A DNA stretch of 64,000 nucleotides, taken from positions 744,001-808,000 of the forward strand of contig NZ_AP021872.1 of assembly GCF_014218255.1 (NCBI RefSeq), given 5' to 3'. A program made the translations under genes and the position numbers. The DNA comes from Mycoavidus sp. B2-EB. GTDB taxonomy: Bacteria > Pseudomonadota > Gammaproteobacteria > Burkholderiales > Burkholderiaceae. Positions 9,327 to 20,789 of the stretch are shown one piece after another (within the stretch, counting starts at the first letter, position 1; the number at the start of each line of letters is the position of its first letter). The notes beneath the pieces are model-generated. The model was not told the DNA's origin. It ran no database searches and saw only the letters and a program-made list of their open reading frames with translations.

Positions 9327-11648
9327 ATGTTGCTTCTACTTCGTTTTGCATTTAAGGCGTTTATGCTTGCTGCTGTCTCAGCGTATGTCACGCTGACGCA
9401 CGCAGTCGCTCCTTTTGTAGTGAAAGATATTCGGATTGAAGGTCTGCGCCGGATTGAAGCGGGGACGGTGTTTGCTTATTTGCCTCTTAAGCAAGGCCAA
9501 GCGTTTACCGATGAAAAAGGCTCGCAAGTGATTCGCGCGCTTTATGCAACGGGATTCTTTAGCGATGTGCGCGTGCTGGCGCAAGGCGATCTGGTTGTGG
9601 TTCAAGTGCAAGAACGGCCAATTGTTGCATCGATTGATTTTGCCGGCTTGCGCGAATTTGATAAAGACAATCTGTATAAATTGCTGCGCGGCGCATTAGG
9701 TTTGTCGCCAGGCCATTATTACGATAAAAATCTCATCGATAAAGCGACACAAGAGCTTAAGCGCCGTTATCTCACACGAGGTTACTACGCAGCTGAAGTG
9801 ACGACGACAGTCACGCCGTTTGATCGCAGCCAAGTCAATCTGCTATTTTCAGTGACCGAAGGACCCGTCGCTCGCATCCGGCAAGTCAATTTCATTGGCA
9901 ATCAGGCGTTTAGAACAAGCACGCTGGAAGATGAGATGCAACTCTCGCCTCCTAACTGGTTTTCTTGGTACACCAGGAATGATTTGTATGCGCGTGAAAA
10001 ACTGGAAAATGACCTGGAAGGCATTCGTTCCTACTATCATGATAGGGGCTATCTAGAATTTGATTTTGAGTCGACACGGGTTTCCATTTCCCCGGATAAA
10101 AAAGATATTTATTTGACGTTTAACCTGCATGAAGGTAAGCCGTACACGGTGGCTAATTTAGAGCTCAGCGGCGAGTTGCTCGACAAAAAAGAAGAGTTGT
10201 TGAAGTTGATTAAAATCCGGCTTGGCGAGCGTTTTTCAGCCGCAAAGCTGCGCGCTGCCAGCAAAGCGCTAACGGATAAACTGGGTGAGTACGGCTATGC
10301 TTTCGCTACGGTTAATGTGCAGCAAGCGACTGACCAACAGCGGTATACGGTAGCGCTTAATTTTCAAATTAAACTGGGACAGCGGGTCTATGTGCGGCGA
10401 GTGAATGTGATTGGCAATAATCGTACGCGCGATGAAGTCATTCGTCGTGAAATGCGCCAATTTGAAAGCGCTTGGTTCGATGGACAGCGGCTGAAATTAT
10501 CGCAAGATCGAGTGAATCGCCTGGGCTATTTTACGGATGTGAATGTCGCTATGGTGCCGGTTGAAGGAACCAACGACCAAGTTGATGTCGATGTTAAAGT
10601 AGCGGAAAAACCGACTGGCGCAGTCAACGTGGGTGCGGGATTTTCATCGACAGATAAGATCGTGCTGTCAGCGGGTGTCTCGCAAGATAATGTATTTGGC
10701 TCGGGCACCAGCCTGGCCATTAATGTGAATACGGCTAAAACCTATCGTACGCTGTCGGTTACGCAAGTCGATCCTTATTTTACGATAGACGGCATTAAAC
10801 GGATTACCGAGGCTTATTATCGGACTTATCAGCCGTTGCTATATGGCGGCTCAAACCTGATGTCAGGTACCAGTAATTTCAGAATCATCAGTATTGGCGG
10901 TAATCTGAAATTTGGCATCCCGTTTTCTGAATTTGATACCGTTTATCTCGGTGCCGGTTTTGAGCAAGACCAAATGAAAGCAGATGAAACTGCACCCAAA
11001 GCTTACCGGAACTACATTGATCAATTTGGTCGGGTGGTGAATAACGTTCCCCTGACGATTGGCTGGGCGCGCGACAGTCGTGATAGCGCTTTAGTACCAA
11101 GCCGCGGTTATTACACTCAAGCCAATGGCGAGTTGGGTACGCCAGCAGGTGACACTCAATATTACAAAATCGATTTGCAGCAACAATATTATTACTCGTT
11201 TGCGCGTGGTTTTGTGCTGGGCTTAAATGGGCAGTTGGGTTATGGGCGCGGACTTTCTGGCAAACCGTATCCGATCTTTAAAAACTACTACGCGGGTGGA
11301 ATTGGCTCTGTGCGCGGCTATGAGCCGAGTTCATTGGGCCCTAAAGATACCGAGAGTAGCGACGCAATTGGCGGCTCTAAAATGTTAGTTGGCAATATTG
11401 AGCTCACTTTTCCGTTACCCAAAACAGGCTATGATCGTACGCTACGTTTATTTACTTTCATTGACGGGGGTAATGTGTGGGGTCCAGATCAGCAGATTTC
11501 TTTGGGCAGCTTGCGTTATGGCTATGGGGTAGGGCTCGCCTGGATTTCGCCAGTTGGCCCATTAAAATTTAGCTTGGGCTTCCCATTAAGTAAAAAGCCT
11601 GGCGATAGCTACCAAAAATTTCAATTTCAGCTTGGCACGGCCTTCTGA
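9327..11648 (+). CDS. bamA: Outer membrane protein assembly factor BamA
   Basis: Central Omp85-family barrel of the BAM complex, inserting outer membrane proteins. Residues 1 to about 26 form a signal peptide (LLLLRFAFKAFMLAAVSAYV, then THA). Five POTRA domains follow (about 27-425; each begins with patterns such as VKDIRIEGLRRIEAGTVF, RIRQVNFIGNQAF and YVRRVNVIGNNRTRDEVI). The C-terminal 16-stranded barrel has the conserved loop-6 motif GSVRGYEPSSLG (about residue 661) and ends in Phe (QFQLGTAF). 773 residues, normal. It is followed by ompH/skp, the chaperone for its clients. Confidence 0.98.
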   Translation: MLLLLRFAFKAFMLAAVSAYVTLTHAVAPFVVKDIRIEGLRRIEAGTVFAYLPLKQGQAFTDEKGSQVIRALYATGFFSDVRVLAQGDLVVVQVQERPIVASIDFAGLREFDKDNLYKLLRGALGLSPGHYYDKNLIDKATQELKRRYLTRGYYAAEVTTTVTPFDRSQVNLLFSVTEGPVARIRQVNFIGNQAFRTSTLEDEMQLSPPNWFSWYTRNDLYAREKLENDLEGIRSYYHDRGYLEFDFESTRVSISPDKKDIYLTFNLHEGKPYTVANLELSGELLDKKEELLKLIKIRLGERFSAAKLRAASKALTDKLGEYGYAFATVNVQQATDQQRYTVALNFQIKLGQRVYVRRVNVIGNNRTRDEVIRREMRQFESAWFDGQRLKLSQDRVNRLGYFTDVNVAMVPVEGTNDQVDVDVKVAEKPTGAVNVGAGFSSTDKIVLSAGVSQDNVFGSGTSLAINVNTAKTYRTLSVTQVDPYFTIDGIKRITEAYYRTYQPLLYGGSNLMSGTSNFRIISIGGNLKFGIPFSEFDTVYLGAGFEQDQMKADETAPKAYRNYIDQFGRVVNNVPLTIGWARDSRDSALVPSRGYYTQANGELGTPAGDTQYYKIDLQQQYYYSFARGFVLGLNGQLGYGRGLSGKPYPIFKNYYAGGIGSVRGYEPSSLGPKDTESSDAIGGSKMLVGNIELTFPLPKTGYDRTLRLFTFIDGGNVWGPDQQISLGSLRYGYGVGLAWISPVGPLKFSLGFPLSKKPGDSYQKFQFQLGTAF

Positions 11649-11696
11649 AAACGTATCGATTAAAATTGTGCAGACAACCCAATATAGAGGCGTACC

Positions 11697-12245
11697 GTGT
11701 TAAATAATCTCTCTACATCGCATTACGCGTGTTGCTTCGCATTTCTTTTGTGCATGAGTTCGGCCCGCGTATACGCAAGCCCTGTGGAAGTGCCGACCCA
11801 TGAAGTGCGGATTGCGGCCGTCAATTCAGATCGTATTTTGCGTGAATCCGCATTGGCTAAGGCGGCGCAAGAAAAGCTCAAGCAGGAATTCTCAAAGCGC
11901 GATCAAGAACTGCAAACTCTTGCCAAGACTTTAAAAGCGAAGTCTAATAAGCTGGATAAAAATGCCATCACTCTATCCGATCCTGAGCGCAAAAGAGCGC
12001 AATTGGAGCTGACGCAACTAGATGCCGATTTTCAGCGCAAGCAACGTGAATTTAGTGAGGACCTTAATCAACGCCGCAATGAAGAATTGGCTGCTGTGTT
12101 GGAGCGCGCCAATAAAGTGATCAAGCAGATCTCTGAAGCAAGAAATTATGATTTGATTGTACAAGAAGCCGTCTACGTTAATCCGCGCATTGATATTACG
12201 GATGATGTACTCAAAGCGCTGAGTAAACCCAATAGCGGCCTCTGA
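11697..12245 (+). CDS. skp: Periplasmic chaperone OmpH/Skp
   Basis: Small secreted coiled-coil chaperone that holds unfolded outer membrane proteins for BamA. A signal peptide (about residues 1-28, ending SARVYA-S) precedes [20 protein letters not shown], the Skp family start, and a long charged coiled coil (about 60-140; [20 protein letters not shown]). The C-terminal [19 protein letters not shown] strand is also conserved. The start codon is GTG at 11697. It lies between bamA and lpxD, one base before lpxD. Confidence 0.94.
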   Translation: MLNNLSTSHYACCFAFLLCMSSARVYASPVEVPTHEVRIAAVNSDRILRESALAKAAQEKLKQEFSKRDQELQTLAKTLKAKSNKLDKNAITLSDPERKRAQLELTQLDADFQRKQREFSEDLNQRRNEELAAVLERANKVIKQISEARNYDLIVQEAVYVNPRIDITDDVLKALSKPNSGL

Positions 12246-12246
12246 A

Positions 12247-13332
12247 ATGAAAGCGCAGCCGGCTTCCAACAACAAAATATTCACTCTCGAGCAACTTGCG
12301 CAGCAGTTTGGTGGTGAAGTTGTGGGCGATGGCGCTTGTTGCATTCGCGGTTTGGCGCCCTTGGAGAGCGCGCAGTCGCAGCAGCTCAGCTTTTTGGCTA
12401 ATCCCAAATACCTGGCTCAGCTTGAAACAACGCAAGCCGGTGCTGTATTGATTACCCGCGCTGATTTACTGAAAGTTAAAAACCGTGGCGCGTGCTCGTT
12501 TCTTGTCACACCTAATCCGTACGCCTATTTCGCGCGCGTTGCGCAATGCTTTGCCGCAGTGAAACAATTACCGGTGTCGCCCGGGGTTCATCTCAGCGCC
12601 GTGATTGACCCTAGCGCGCGCATTGCGGCTACGGCATCGATTGGGCCGCATGTGGTGATTGAGGCTAATGCAGTGATTGGCGAGCGCGTGCGTCTAGAGG
12701 CACATGTCTATATTGGGCATGGTGTTACGCTTGGCGACGACGCGCATTTGTCTGCGCAGGTTACGGTGTATCATGGGTGTACGCTTGGCGCGCGGGCGCG
12801 GATTCATGCGGGTGCCGTGATTGGCGCAGATGGTTTTGGTTTTGCCCCCGATTTTAATGGTGGCACGGGCGAATGGGTCAAAATTCCACAAACTGGTGCG
12901 GTCGTGCTGGGCGAAGATGTTGAAATTGGCGCGAATACCACGATTGACCGTGGCGCAATGACGGATACGGTGATTGAGCACGGTGTGAAAATTGATAACC
13001 TAGTGCAAATTGCCCATAATTGTCGGATTGGCGCTTACACCGTGATTGCCGCTTGTGCCGGCATTGCCGGCAGTACCGTGATTGGCCAACATTGTATGAT
13101 CGGCGGCGCAGTGGGTATCGCCGGCCATTTGACATTAGCGGATCGAGTCATTGTGACCGCCAAATCAGGCGTTTCAAAATCTTTATCTAAGCCCGGCGTT
13201 TATACTAGCGCATTTCCCGCGATTGAAAATGCTGCTTGGAATCGTAATGCTGCTTTGATGCGTAATCTCGATAAAATGAAGGCGCGTCTTAAGCAACTTG
13301 AAGCATTGCTATTCACTAGCCAAAATAAATAA
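12247..13332 (+). CDS. lpxD: UDP-3-O-acylglucosamine N-acyltransferase
   Basis: Third acylation step of lipid A synthesis. The N-terminal domain (about 10-110) has [17 protein letters not shown] and LSFLANPKY, the uridine-binding region. Left-handed beta-helix hexapeptide repeats run from about 115 to 310 ([17 protein letters not shown] and so on), with the catalytic His in [14 protein letters not shown]-terminal helix ([20 protein letters not shown]) caps the trimer. 361 residues. It starts right after the skp stop, so the two are translationally linked. Confidence 0.98.
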   Translation: MKAQPASNNKIFTLEQLAQQFGGEVVGDGACCIRGLAPLESAQSQQLSFLANPKYLAQLETTQAGAVLITRADLLKVKNRGACSFLVTPNPYAYFARVAQCFAAVKQLPVSPGVHLSAVIDPSARIAATASIGPHVVIEANAVIGERVRLEAHVYIGHGVTLGDDAHLSAQVTVYHGCTLGARARIHAGAVIGADGFGFAPDFNGGTGEWVKIPQTGAVVLGEDVEIGANTTIDRGAMTDTVIEHGVKIDNLVQIAHNCRIGAYTVIAACAGIAGSTVIGQHCMIGGAVGIAGHLTLADRVIVTAKSGVSKSLSKPGVYTSAFPAIENAAWNRNAALMRNLDKMKARLKQLEALLFTSQNK

Positions 13333-13374
13333 CTATCAGCGTGACTGAGACCAATCATTTTATTTAGGAAATTG

Positions 13375-13839
13375 ATGAGTACCCAAAACATTCAACTCGA
13401 TATCCACCGGATCCTGACTTTATTGCCGCATCGTTACCCGATTTTGCTGGTCGATCGAGTTTTAGAGCTTGAGCCGCATAAACGCATTAAAGCGCTGAAA
13501 AATGTATCCATCAATGAGCCCTATTTTACGGGGCATTTTCCAGCTTGCCCGGTCATGCCTGGGGTATTAATCCTTGAAGCATTGGCGCAGACGGCTGGGC
13601 TTTTAACTTTTGCTGAAGAAGAATATGACCCAGCTAAATCGCTTTACTATTTTGTCGGGATTGATAATGCGCGTTTTAAACGGCCAGTCGAGCCGGGCGA
13701 TCAATTGATTTTGAAGGTAGAGTTTGAGCGTTATTTGCGGGGCATTTGGAAATTTAACGCATGTGCTGAGGTGGATGGCGTTGTGGCGGCTGAAGCGAAT
13801 TTAATGTGTACGGTTAAACCCGCGGCAAATAATTCCTAA
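13375..13839 (+). CDS. fabZ: 3-hydroxyacyl-[ACP] dehydratase FabZ
   Basis: Hotdog-fold dehydratase of fatty acid elongation. [18 protein letters not shown] is the family start; [20 protein letters not shown] carries the catalytic His, and [10 protein letters not shown] the Glu. 154 residues. ATG 13375 is chosen over the in-frame TTG at 13372 because the AGGAA ribosome site (13366-13370) is then better placed. Lying between lpxD and lpxA, it helps balance phospholipid and lipid A use of hydroxyacyl-ACP. Confidence 0.98.
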   Translation: MSTQNIQLDIHRILTLLPHRYPILLVDRVLELEPHKRIKALKNVSINEPYFTGHFPACPVMPGVLILEALAQTAGLLTFAEEEYDPAKSLYYFVGIDNARFKRPVEPGDQLILKVEFERYLRGIWKFNACAEVDGVVAAEANLMCTVKPAANNS

Positions 13840-13871
13840 ATCTCAAATGCTTAACAAAACAACAATTCAGC

Positions 13872-14657
13872 ATGACAAAAATTCACAGTAGCGCAATCAT
13901 TGAGCCGGGTGCTCAGCTTGACGAGACCGTCGAGATCGGCCCATATGCGGTGATTGGCGCACACGTTAAAATTGGCGCGGGTACAAAAATTGGTTCTCAT
14001 AGCGTGCTTGAAGGCCATACTACGCTCGGCGAAAATAACCAGATCGGCCATTATGCGGCACTCGGTGGCGCGCCCCAAGATATGAAGTATAAGGGCGAGC
14101 CAACGCGTTTAGAAATTGGAAATAGCAATACCATTCGTGAGTTCACGACAATTCATACTGGCACGGTACAAGATCGTGGCGTGACACAAATCGGCGACCA
14201 TAATTGGATCATGGCCTATGTGCATATCGCCCATGATTGCAGCGTTGGCAGCCATACTATTTTCTCTAGCAATGCGCAAATCGCTGGGCATGTGCAGGTC
14301 GGCGATTGGGCGATCTTAGGCGGCATGGCTGGCGTGCACCAGTTTGTGCGCATTGGCGCATATTCAATGCTAGGAGGGGCTGCGGTTCTCATCCAAGATT
14401 TACCGCCGTTTATCATAGCGGCGGGCGATAAGGCGAAGCCGTACGGCATTAATATTGAGGGCTTGCGCCGCCGTGGCTTTACCGATGCAGCAATTGTCAC
14501 GCTGCGCGCTGCCTATCGAACGCTATACAAAGCCGGTCTTTCTCTTGAAGACGCAAAAACCCAGCTCGCTGAAGTGGCGCAAACGGACGAGGGCTATGCC
14601 TATTTGCAAGAGTTATTAGCCTTTATCGTTAGTACGCAGCGCGGTATTGTGCGTTAA
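13872..14657 (+). CDS. lpxA: Acyl-[ACP]-UDP-N-acetylglucosamine O-acyltransferase
   Basis: First committed step of lipid A synthesis. The N-terminal two thirds are hexapeptide repeats of a left-handed beta-helix ([18 protein letters not shown] and so on) with the catalytic-His segment [13 protein letters not shown] and the substrate-site residues FTTIHTGT. The C-terminal alpha domain starts near [12 protein letters not shown]. 261 residues, normal. It ends four bases before the lpxB ATG. Confidence 0.98.
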   Translation: MTKIHSSAIIEPGAQLDETVEIGPYAVIGAHVKIGAGTKIGSHSVLEGHTTLGENNQIGHYAALGGAPQDMKYKGEPTRLEIGNSNTIREFTTIHTGTVQDRGVTQIGDHNWIMAYVHIAHDCSVGSHTIFSSNAQIAGHVQVGDWAILGGMAGVHQFVRIGAYSMLGGAAVLIQDLPPFIIAAGDKAKPYGINIEGLRRRGFTDAAIVTLRAAYRTLYKAGLSLEDAKTQLAEVAQTDEGYAYLQELLAFIVSTQRGIVR

Positions 14658-14661
14658 GCGT

Positions 14662-15861
14662 ATGGCGTCCAGCATACATCCAGTTGACCAGCCTCCTGCG
14701 CCCATCAGCTTAGCCATGGTGGCGGGTGAGGCTTCCGGAGATTTACTCGCCGCGGCTCTTATCCAACAGCTTGCAGCGCGTTTGCCAGCAGTACATAGAT
14801 ACTTTGGCATTGGCGGGCCGCAGATGATCGCGGCGGGCTTTGACGCATGCTGGCCGAGTGAGAAATTAGCGGTGCGTGGTTATGTTGAAGCTCTGCGCAG
14901 CATCCCTGAAATCCTGCGGATTCGCCGTGCTTTGAAGCGCCAACTATTTGCTGCGCCGCCTGCGGCCTTGGTTGGCATTGATGCGCCGGATTTTAATCTT
15001 GGGCTTGAAGAACAATTGCGTCGCGCGGGCATTCCTACCGTGCATTTTATTAGCCCCTCGATTTGGGCCTGGCGCGGTGCCCGCATCAAGAAAATTAAGC
15101 GGGCGACAGATCTCATGCTGTGCGTCTTCCCCTTTGAGCCGGAAATTTACGCGCGCGCAGGCGTGACTGCGCGCTATGTGGGTCACCCGTTAGCGGATGT
15201 GATCCCGCTCACGCCGAACCCAAGCGCTGCTCGGCACCGTCTGAATTTATCTGAAGCAGGCCCGATCGTAGCTGTGTTGCCGGGCAGCCGGCACTCGGAA
15301 ATCGCCCTGATCGCACCGACTTTTTTAGCGGCTATGGCGCTTATGCAAGCTTCTGAGCCTGGGCTACGGTTTATCTTGCCAGCCGCATCAGCCGCAATTC
15401 GTGCCCAGTTGCAACCCCTGCTAGACGCGCATCCACAGCTTTCTATTACGGTGCTTGAGGGAGATTCACATAGCGCATTAGAAGCTGCAGATGCTGTGTT
15501 GATTGCCAGTGGCACCGCCACCTTAGAAGCCGCGCTGTACAAAAAGCCCATGGTGATTTCTTATCAAGTCCCTTGGCTCACCGCCCAAATTATGAAAAGA
15601 CAAGGCTATCTGCCTTATGTCGGGCTACCTAACATTCTCGCGGGCCGGTTTGTGGTGCCTGAACTTCTGCAACATCATGCCACGCCTGAGGCACTCGCGC
15701 GTGCCATGATGGATCAACTCAATGATCCGGCAAATCGAGCTAGGCTCACCGACATTTTTACCCAGATGCACCACACCTTAAAGTGTGATTCAGCGGTGGT
15801 TGCGGCTGACGCGATTGCTGAGTTCATTGAAACCTCACGCGGCGGACAGCGTCGCTCGTGA
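14662..15861 (+). CDS. lpxB: Lipid A disaccharide synthase
   Basis: GT-B glycosyltransferase joining UDP-2,3-diacylglucosamine and lipid X. Motifs: [17 protein letters not shown] at the N-terminus, [34 protein letters not shown], and in the C-half [10 protein letters not shown] and [21 protein letters not shown] use ATG 14662 (399 residues) instead of an in-frame TTG at 14647 that would overlap lpxA. With lpxD and lpxA it shows that the cell retains lipid A synthesis. Confidence 0.97.
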   Translation: MASSIHPVDQPPAPISLAMVAGEASGDLLAAALIQQLAARLPAVHRYFGIGGPQMIAAGFDACWPSEKLAVRGYVEALRSIPEILRIRRALKRQLFAAPPAALVGIDAPDFNLGLEEQLRRAGIPTVHFISPSIWAWRGARIKKIKRATDLMLCVFPFEPEIYARAGVTARYVGHPLADVIPLTPNPSAARHRLNLSEAGPIVAVLPGSRHSEIALIAPTFLAAMALMQASEPGLRFILPAASAAIRAQLQPLLDAHPQLSITVLEGDSHSALEAADAVLIASGTATLEAALYKKPMVISYQVPWLTAQIMKRQGYLPYVGLPNILAGRFVVPELLQHHATPEALARAMMDQLNDPANRARLTDIFTQMHHTLKCDSAVVAADAIAEFIETSRGGQRRS

Positions 15862-15886
15862 GTTGCTTAAAGCCCATAATCTTAAT

Positions 15887-16513
15887 ATGCTAACTCATTG
15901 TGACGGGTCGCTAGATGCTCCAAGCCGGCTCATCTGCGGTGTTGACGAAGCGGGCCGGGGCCCGTTAGCCGGCCCGGTAGTGGCCGCCGCTGTGATACTT
16001 GATGCAAAACGGCCGATTGAAGGGCTCGCTGATTCAAAAACCCTCAGTGCAAAAAAGCGCGCAGTGTTGTTTGAATTAATCTGTGAACGCGCGCTCGCTT
16101 TTAGTATCGCGTCGGCTTCGGTTGAAGAAATCGACCGTTTAAATATTTTGTACGCCACCATGCTGGCAATGCAGCGCGCAGTTGAAACCCTACCCATCAC
16201 GCCAAGTCTCGCCAAGATTGATGGTAATCGTTGCCCAACTTTAAAGATGCAAGCGGAAGCGATTGTGCGTGGGGATGCATTGCTGCCGGAGATTTCGGCC
16301 GCTTCTATTCTGGCCAAAGTAACCCGTGATCGAATGCTGCTTGAATTGCATGCGCTGCATCCCGAATATGGTTTTGCGGCTCATGCCGGATATGGCACAG
16401 CGCAACATCTTGCCGCCCTTAAGCAGTATGGCCCATGTCACCACCATCGCCGCTCGTTTGCGCCAGTGCGCAAAGCGCTCATGCAGGGTGTGGCACGCAC
16501 CCATAAAGCATGA
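15887..16513 (+). CDS. rnhB: Ribonuclease HII
   Basis: Removes RNA primers and misincorporated ribonucleotides. [20 protein letters not shown] carries the first catalytic Asp-Glu pair; [20 protein letters not shown] and [14 protein letters not shown] carry the later Asp residues. 208 residues from ATG 15887. The frame is open further upstream (to 15785) inside lpxB, but those residues are unlike RnhB. It ends 4 bp inside the following methyltransferase gene. Confidence 0.97.
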   Translation: MLTHCDGSLDAPSRLICGVDEAGRGPLAGPVVAAAVILDAKRPIEGLADSKTLSAKKRAVLFELICERALAFSIASASVEEIDRLNILYATMLAMQRAVETLPITPSLAKIDGNRCPTLKMQAEAIVRGDALLPEISAASILAKVTRDRMLLELHALHPEYGFAAHAGYGTAQHLAALKQYGPCHHHRRSFAPVRKALMQGVARTHKA

Positions 16514-17298
16514 AAACCATCACAGCCCGCGATAACCCTTTTTTTAAGCGACTCAAGCAACTTGCTGGCACGGTCCGCCGTGATCGCCGCGCCGGCCAGG
16601 CGCTGGCTGAAGGGCTACATTTAGCCACTACCTACCTTGATACGCTAGGGCAGCCGCGGGCCTGTATGATCGCCGCGAGTGCATTATCTGCGCACCCTCT
16701 GCAGCCTATTATGGCGCGCATTGACCCAGCGCGGATCGTCGTGCTAGCAGATACCTTGTTTGCGCAATTGTCGACCCTTGCGCGCGCGGCGCAGTGTGGC
16801 AACGTCATCTTTCTAATCGATATTCCAGCCCCAGAATTGCCGTTACACCTGACTCAGGATTGCTTGATTCTCGATGGCGTGCAAGATGCGGGGAATGTGG
16901 GTTCTATCTTGCGTAGCGCCGCGGCGGCTGGCGTTCGATATATTTTCTGTGCTCCAGGTACAGCTTATGCCTGGTCTCCTAAAGTATTGCGCGCGGGAAT
17001 GGGCGCGCATTTTTTCCTGCACATTTTTACAGAAATTGAAATCGAAAAACTCATGCCGCATTTTGCGATACCGTTAATCGTCACGGATTCGCACAGCCCA
17101 GCTTCAATTTACGAGCAAGACCTAACCAAGCCTTGCGCCTGGATTTGGGGTAACGAAGGTGCAGGCGTTTCCGCGGTATGGCGTGAACACGCTAGATACT
17201 GCGTAACGATCCCGCAAGTGGGGGAGATCGAGTCAATCAATGTTGCAGCGGCTGCCGCGGTGTGTTTATTTGAGCAGCGTCGGCAGCGCAACGCTTAA
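16510..17298 (+). CDS. TrmH/SpoU-family RNA 2'-O-methyltransferase
   Basis: SPOUT-class methyltransferase acting on rRNA or tRNA ribose. Three SpoU motifs are visible in the C-terminal half: [17 protein letters not shown] (motif 1), [11 protein letters not shown] (motif 2) and [19 protein letters not shown] (motif 3), which form the knotted SAM site. The N-terminal part (about 1-115) looks like the substrate-binding L30e-like domain. 262 residues; the start overlaps the rnhB end (ATGA). The exact target nucleotide cannot be told from sequence. Confidence 0.9.
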   Translation: MKTITARDNPFFKRLKQLAGTVRRDRRAGQALAEGLHLATTYLDTLGQPRACMIAASALSAHPLQPIMARIDPARIVVLADTLFAQLSTLARAAQCGNVIFLIDIPAPELPLHLTQDCLILDGVQDAGNVGSILRSAAAAGVRYIFCAPGTAYAWSPKVLRAGMGAHFFLHIFTEIEIEKLMPHFAIPLIVTDSHSPASIYEQDLTKPCAWIWGNEGAGVSAVWREHARYCVTIPQVGEIESINVAAAAAVCLFEQRRQRNA

Positions 17299-17404
17299 TT
17301 GCGAGCACAGTTTTAAATGTTGTGCAGACAGATATTGTCTATGCCTTAAATATTGCTGGCGCGCCTGGCTATCTTTATGCTGTGATTGAGCACGACTTTA
17401 ATAT

Positions 17405-18241
17405 TTAATACGATGGTTTATCAAGCCTAATTTCCTGCAAAATAGTCGCAGCGATTTCTTCGATTGATTTATGCGTAGAAGAAAGCCACTTAATATTTTC
17501 GCGGCGCATCAACGCTTGGGCCTCATTGATTTCATAGCGGCAATTTTCAAGCGATGCATATTTACTGCCAGGACGCCGCTCATTGCGGATTTCCGCAAGC
17601 CGGTTAGCTTCGATTGATAAGCCAAAAATTTTCGACTTATGAGGGAGCAGGGGCGTCGGCAGTTTGCTGCGCTCAAAATCTTCTGGAATCAGCGGATAAT
17701 TGGCTGCTTTTACGCCGTATTGCATGGCTAAATAGAGTGTAGTTGGCGTTTTCCCGCTGCGCGAGACGCCTACTAAAATAACCTCGGCGTCCTCAAGGTT
17801 AACGTGGGACTGGCCATCATCGTGGGTGAGAGAAAAATTGATCGCCTCAATCCGGTTTTTATAAGCCTCGGTATCTGCGGCTTGGTGCCCGCGTCCCATC
17901 GCATGGCTGGATTTAATTTTAAGTTCGTGCTCTAGCGGCTCGATAAAAGTTTGGAACATATCCAGCACAAGGGCGTTTGAGCGTTTCACAATCTCATTTG
18001 ATTCGCCATTGACTAACGTGGTAAAAACAATCGGCCGGCGGCCACTCAGCTCAGCGGCGTGGTTGATCTGATTCAGCGCGGCATAAGCCTTATCCGGCGA
18101 GTCAACAAAAGGTACGCGCACTAAACGAAATTTCAAATCAAATTGTGAAAGAATTGAGTGTGCAAAGGTTTCGGCAGTAATACCGGTTCCGTCAGAAACA
18201 ATAAATGCAGTAGGTGGCATAGTGTGTTGTATTGCAGTCAA
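17405..18241 (-). CDS. ppsR: PEP synthase regulatory protein (bifunctional kinase/pyrophosphorylase)
   Basis: Member of the DUF299/PpsR family, which inactivates PEP synthase by ADP-dependent phosphorylation and reactivates it by Pi-dependent dephosphorylation. Motifs: FIVSDGTGITAETFAHSIL at the N-terminus, HAMGRGHQAADTEAYKNRIE, and the P-loop-like ILVGVSRSGKTPTTLYLA. 278 residues. It is divergent from ppsA, its expected target, with 111 bp of shared control region between. This arrangement strongly supports the assignment. Confidence 0.96.
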   Translation of the reverse strand: MTAIQHTMPPTAFIVSDGTGITAETFAHSILSQFDLKFRLVRVPFVDSPDKAYAALNQINHAAELSGRRPIVFTTLVNGESNEIVKRSNALVLDMFQTFIEPLEHELKIKSSHAMGRGHQAADTEAYKNRIEAINFSLTHDDGQSHVNLEDAEVILVGVSRSGKTPTTLYLAMQYGVKAANYPLIPEDFERSKLPTPLLPHKSKIFGLSIEANRLAEIRNERRPGSKYASLENCRYEINEAQALMRRENIKWLSSTHKSIEEIAATILQEIRLDKPSY

Positions 18242-18278
18242 TTTAGAGCATAGATAGGACAGGCTGTGTTATTGCCCG

Positions 18279-18307
18279 TTGGGCGATCACGCATAGCACG
18301 GTAGAAT
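18279..18307 (+). promoter_or_regulatory. Likely sigma-70 promoter of ppsA
   Basis: TTGGGC (18279-18284), a 17-bp spacer and TAGAAT (18302-18307) lie 48 bp upstream of the ppsA start, in the ppsR/ppsA divergent space. Spacing is ideal and each hexamer has four or five consensus bases. Predicted from sequence only. Confidence 0.55.
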
Positions 18308-18355
18308 AGCGGTTTTTGAGCGTCAATAAAGCTTTTTTACATTTTAGGGACTGTG

Positions 18356-20743
18356 ATGAATAGGGCAGTGGATAGCAATGCTTACGTGATGCCGTTTAAG
18401 CAATTGCGCATGACGGATGTTGAGATCGTCGGTGGTAAAAATGCATCATTGGGTGAAATGATTAGTCAGCTTACACTTGCTGGCGTGAGTGTGCCGGCTG
18501 GTTTTGCGACAACCGCGCACGCATTTCGTGATTTTCTACAGCTCAATAATCTGGGCACACGCATTGCGCAGCGGTTACAAAATCTAGATACAGAGGATGT
18601 CAAAGCGCTCGCCGTAGCTGGATGTGAAATTCGCCAGTGGATTATCGACGCGCCGTTGCCAGCCAGATTAGTTGCCGAAATTCGAGAACATTTTGAGGTG
18701 CTGCAAAAAGACGCGGCGGAACTGTCATTTGCTGTGCGTTCCTCAGCAACGGCTGAAGATCTGCCAGATGCTTCGTTTGCCGGTCAGCAAGAAACCTACC
18801 TTAATGTAGTTGGCATCGAGTCAATTCTGGACCGTATCAAACATGTTTTTGCTTCACTCTACAATGATCGCGCGATTTCATATCGCGTGCATAAAGGGTT
18901 CGCACACGCAGAGGTTGCCTTATCGGCAGGAGTCCAGCGTATGGTGCGCTCAGATGTAGGCGCTGCTGGCGTGATGTTTACGCTAGATACCGAGTCCGGT
19001 TTTAAGGACGTTGTATTTATCACCTCAAGCTATGGCTTGGGAGAAACCGTAGTGCAAGGTGCGGTGAACCCTGATGAATTTTACGTCTTCAAGCCAACGT
19101 TAGCGAGCGGCCATGACCCAATTATTCGCCGTACGCTTGGCTCAAAATTGCTCAAAATGGAATTCGCACCCCCCGATGATGCGGAGCGGGTCAAAACAGT
19201 GGATGTAGAAGTCACGCAACGTAATTGCTATTCGATTACCGATGAAGATGTGATCCAGCTTGCCAAATACGCAGTGATTATTGAGCAGCACTATGGCCGC
19301 CCGATGGATATTGAATGGGGCAAAGATGGATGTGATGGCAAGCTCTATATCTTGCAAGCGCGGCCTGAAACAGTCAAGAGTCAAGCTGATGGCAAACGTG
19401 AGCAACGTTTTAAACTTAAAAATGTTGCCCCAGTATTGGCTACAGGCCGAGCCATCGGTCAAAAAATCGGCGCAGGTCCAGTGCGCGTGATCCGCGATAT
19501 GAGCGAGATTGAACGCGTACAACCTGGCGATGTGCTGGTCGCCGATATGACAGACCCGAATTGGGAGCCGGTAATGAAACGCGCTGCCGCTATTGTCACC
19601 AATCGAGGCGGGCGCACTTGCCATGCCGCCATTATTGCACGCGAATTAGGCGTGCCTGCGGTGGTTGGCTGTGGCGAGGTTACGGACCTATTACGAGATG
19701 GCGCGCTTGTCACCGTTTCATGTGCTGAAGGTGATGAAGGCAAAATCTATGATGGCTTGCTTGAAATGGAAGTCACTGAAATTGAGCGGGGTGATTTACC
19801 TGCTTTGCCTGTGAAGATCATGATGAACGTTGGTAGTCCACAACTGGCCTTTGACTTTTGCCAATTGCCAAATGCGGGAGTGGGCCTGGCGCGGCTCGAA
19901 TTCATTATCAATAATAATATTGGCGTGCATCCAAAAGCCGTGCTGGATTATCCTAATGTTGCACCGGATCTCAAAAAAGCGGTGGAAAGCATCGCTCGCG
20001 GTTATGCTTCGCCACGCGCATTCTATGTAGAAAAATTGACGGAAGGGATCGCCACGATTGCCGCTGCTTTTTATCCAAAGCCGGTTATCGTGCGGTTGTC
20101 TGATTTTAAGTCAAATGAATATAAAAAGTTGATTGGCGGTTCACGCTATGAACCTGACGAAGAAAACCCAATGTTAGGTTTCCGTGGTGCGGCGCGCTAT
20201 ATTTCTGATGCGTTTGCCCCCGCTTTTGAGATGGAATGTATTGCGCTTAAGCGCGTGCGTGAAGAAATGGGCCTGACGAATGTTGAGATCATGGTACCCT
20301 TTGTGCGTACGCTGGCGCAGGCCGAGCGTGTGGTGGCGCTGCTGGCGCAATTTGGCCTAAAACGCGGTGCGCATGGCCTACGCCTAATTATGATGTGCGA
20401 AGTTCCATCGAATGCGATTTTGGCGGCTGAATTTTTGCAATATTTCGACGGTTTTTCAATTGGCTCAAACGACTTGACCCAGCTCACGCTTGGACTGGAC
20501 CGAGATTCTGGCATGCCATTGCTGGCGCAAGATTTTGATGAGCGCGACTTGGCTCTACAGTTTATGCTAAGCCGCGTGATTGATGAATGTAAACGGCAAA
20601 ACAAATATGTCGGTATTTGCGGGCAAGGGCCATCTGATCATTTGGATTTTGCGCAATGGCTGATGGACGCTGGCATCATGTCACTATCGCTCAATCCTGA
20701 TACAGTCATCGAGACTTGGCGTGCGCTCGCGAAAACGAATTAA
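18356..20743 (+). CDS. ppsA: Phosphoenolpyruvate synthase
   Basis: Converts pyruvate plus ATP to PEP, AMP and Pi; gluconeogenic entry. The N-terminal ATP-grasp domain has [11 protein letters not shown] and [21 protein letters not shown]. The swivelling phosphohistidine domain has [16 protein letters not shown] (catalytic His423). The C-terminal PEP/pyruvate barrel has [17 protein letters not shown] and [19 protein letters not shown]. 795 residues from ATG 18356; a GTG three bases upstream is too close to the AGGGA site. All domains are intact. Confidence 0.98.
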   Translation: MNRAVDSNAYVMPFKQLRMTDVEIVGGKNASLGEMISQLTLAGVSVPAGFATTAHAFRDFLQLNNLGTRIAQRLQNLDTEDVKALAVAGCEIRQWIIDAPLPARLVAEIREHFEVLQKDAAELSFAVRSSATAEDLPDASFAGQQETYLNVVGIESILDRIKHVFASLYNDRAISYRVHKGFAHAEVALSAGVQRMVRSDVGAAGVMFTLDTESGFKDVVFITSSYGLGETVVQGAVNPDEFYVFKPTLASGHDPIIRRTLGSKLLKMEFAPPDDAERVKTVDVEVTQRNCYSITDEDVIQLAKYAVIIEQHYGRPMDIEWGKDGCDGKLYILQARPETVKSQADGKREQRFKLKNVAPVLATGRAIGQKIGAGPVRVIRDMSEIERVQPGDVLVADMTDPNWEPVMKRAAAIVTNRGGRTCHAAIIARELGVPAVVGCGEVTDLLRDGALVTVSCAEGDEGKIYDGLLEMEVTEIERGDLPALPVKIMMNVGSPQLAFDFCQLPNAGVGLARLEFIINNNIGVHPKAVLDYPNVAPDLKKAVESIARGYASPRAFYVEKLTEGIATIAAAFYPKPVIVRLSDFKSNEYKKLIGGSRYEPDEENPMLGFRGAARYISDAFAPAFEMECIALKRVREEMGLTNVEIMVPFVRTLAQAERVVALLAQFGLKRGAHGLRLIMMCEVPSNAILAAEFLQYFDGFSIGSNDLTQLTLGLDRDSGMPLLAQDFDERDLALQFMLSRVIDECKRQNKYVGICGQGPSDHLDFAQWLMDAGIMSLSLNPDTVIETWRALAKTN

Positions 20744-20789
20744 AGGGTTTAAAGGTGCCTACGCTTTTTAGCTTAATCAAGGAGCTTTT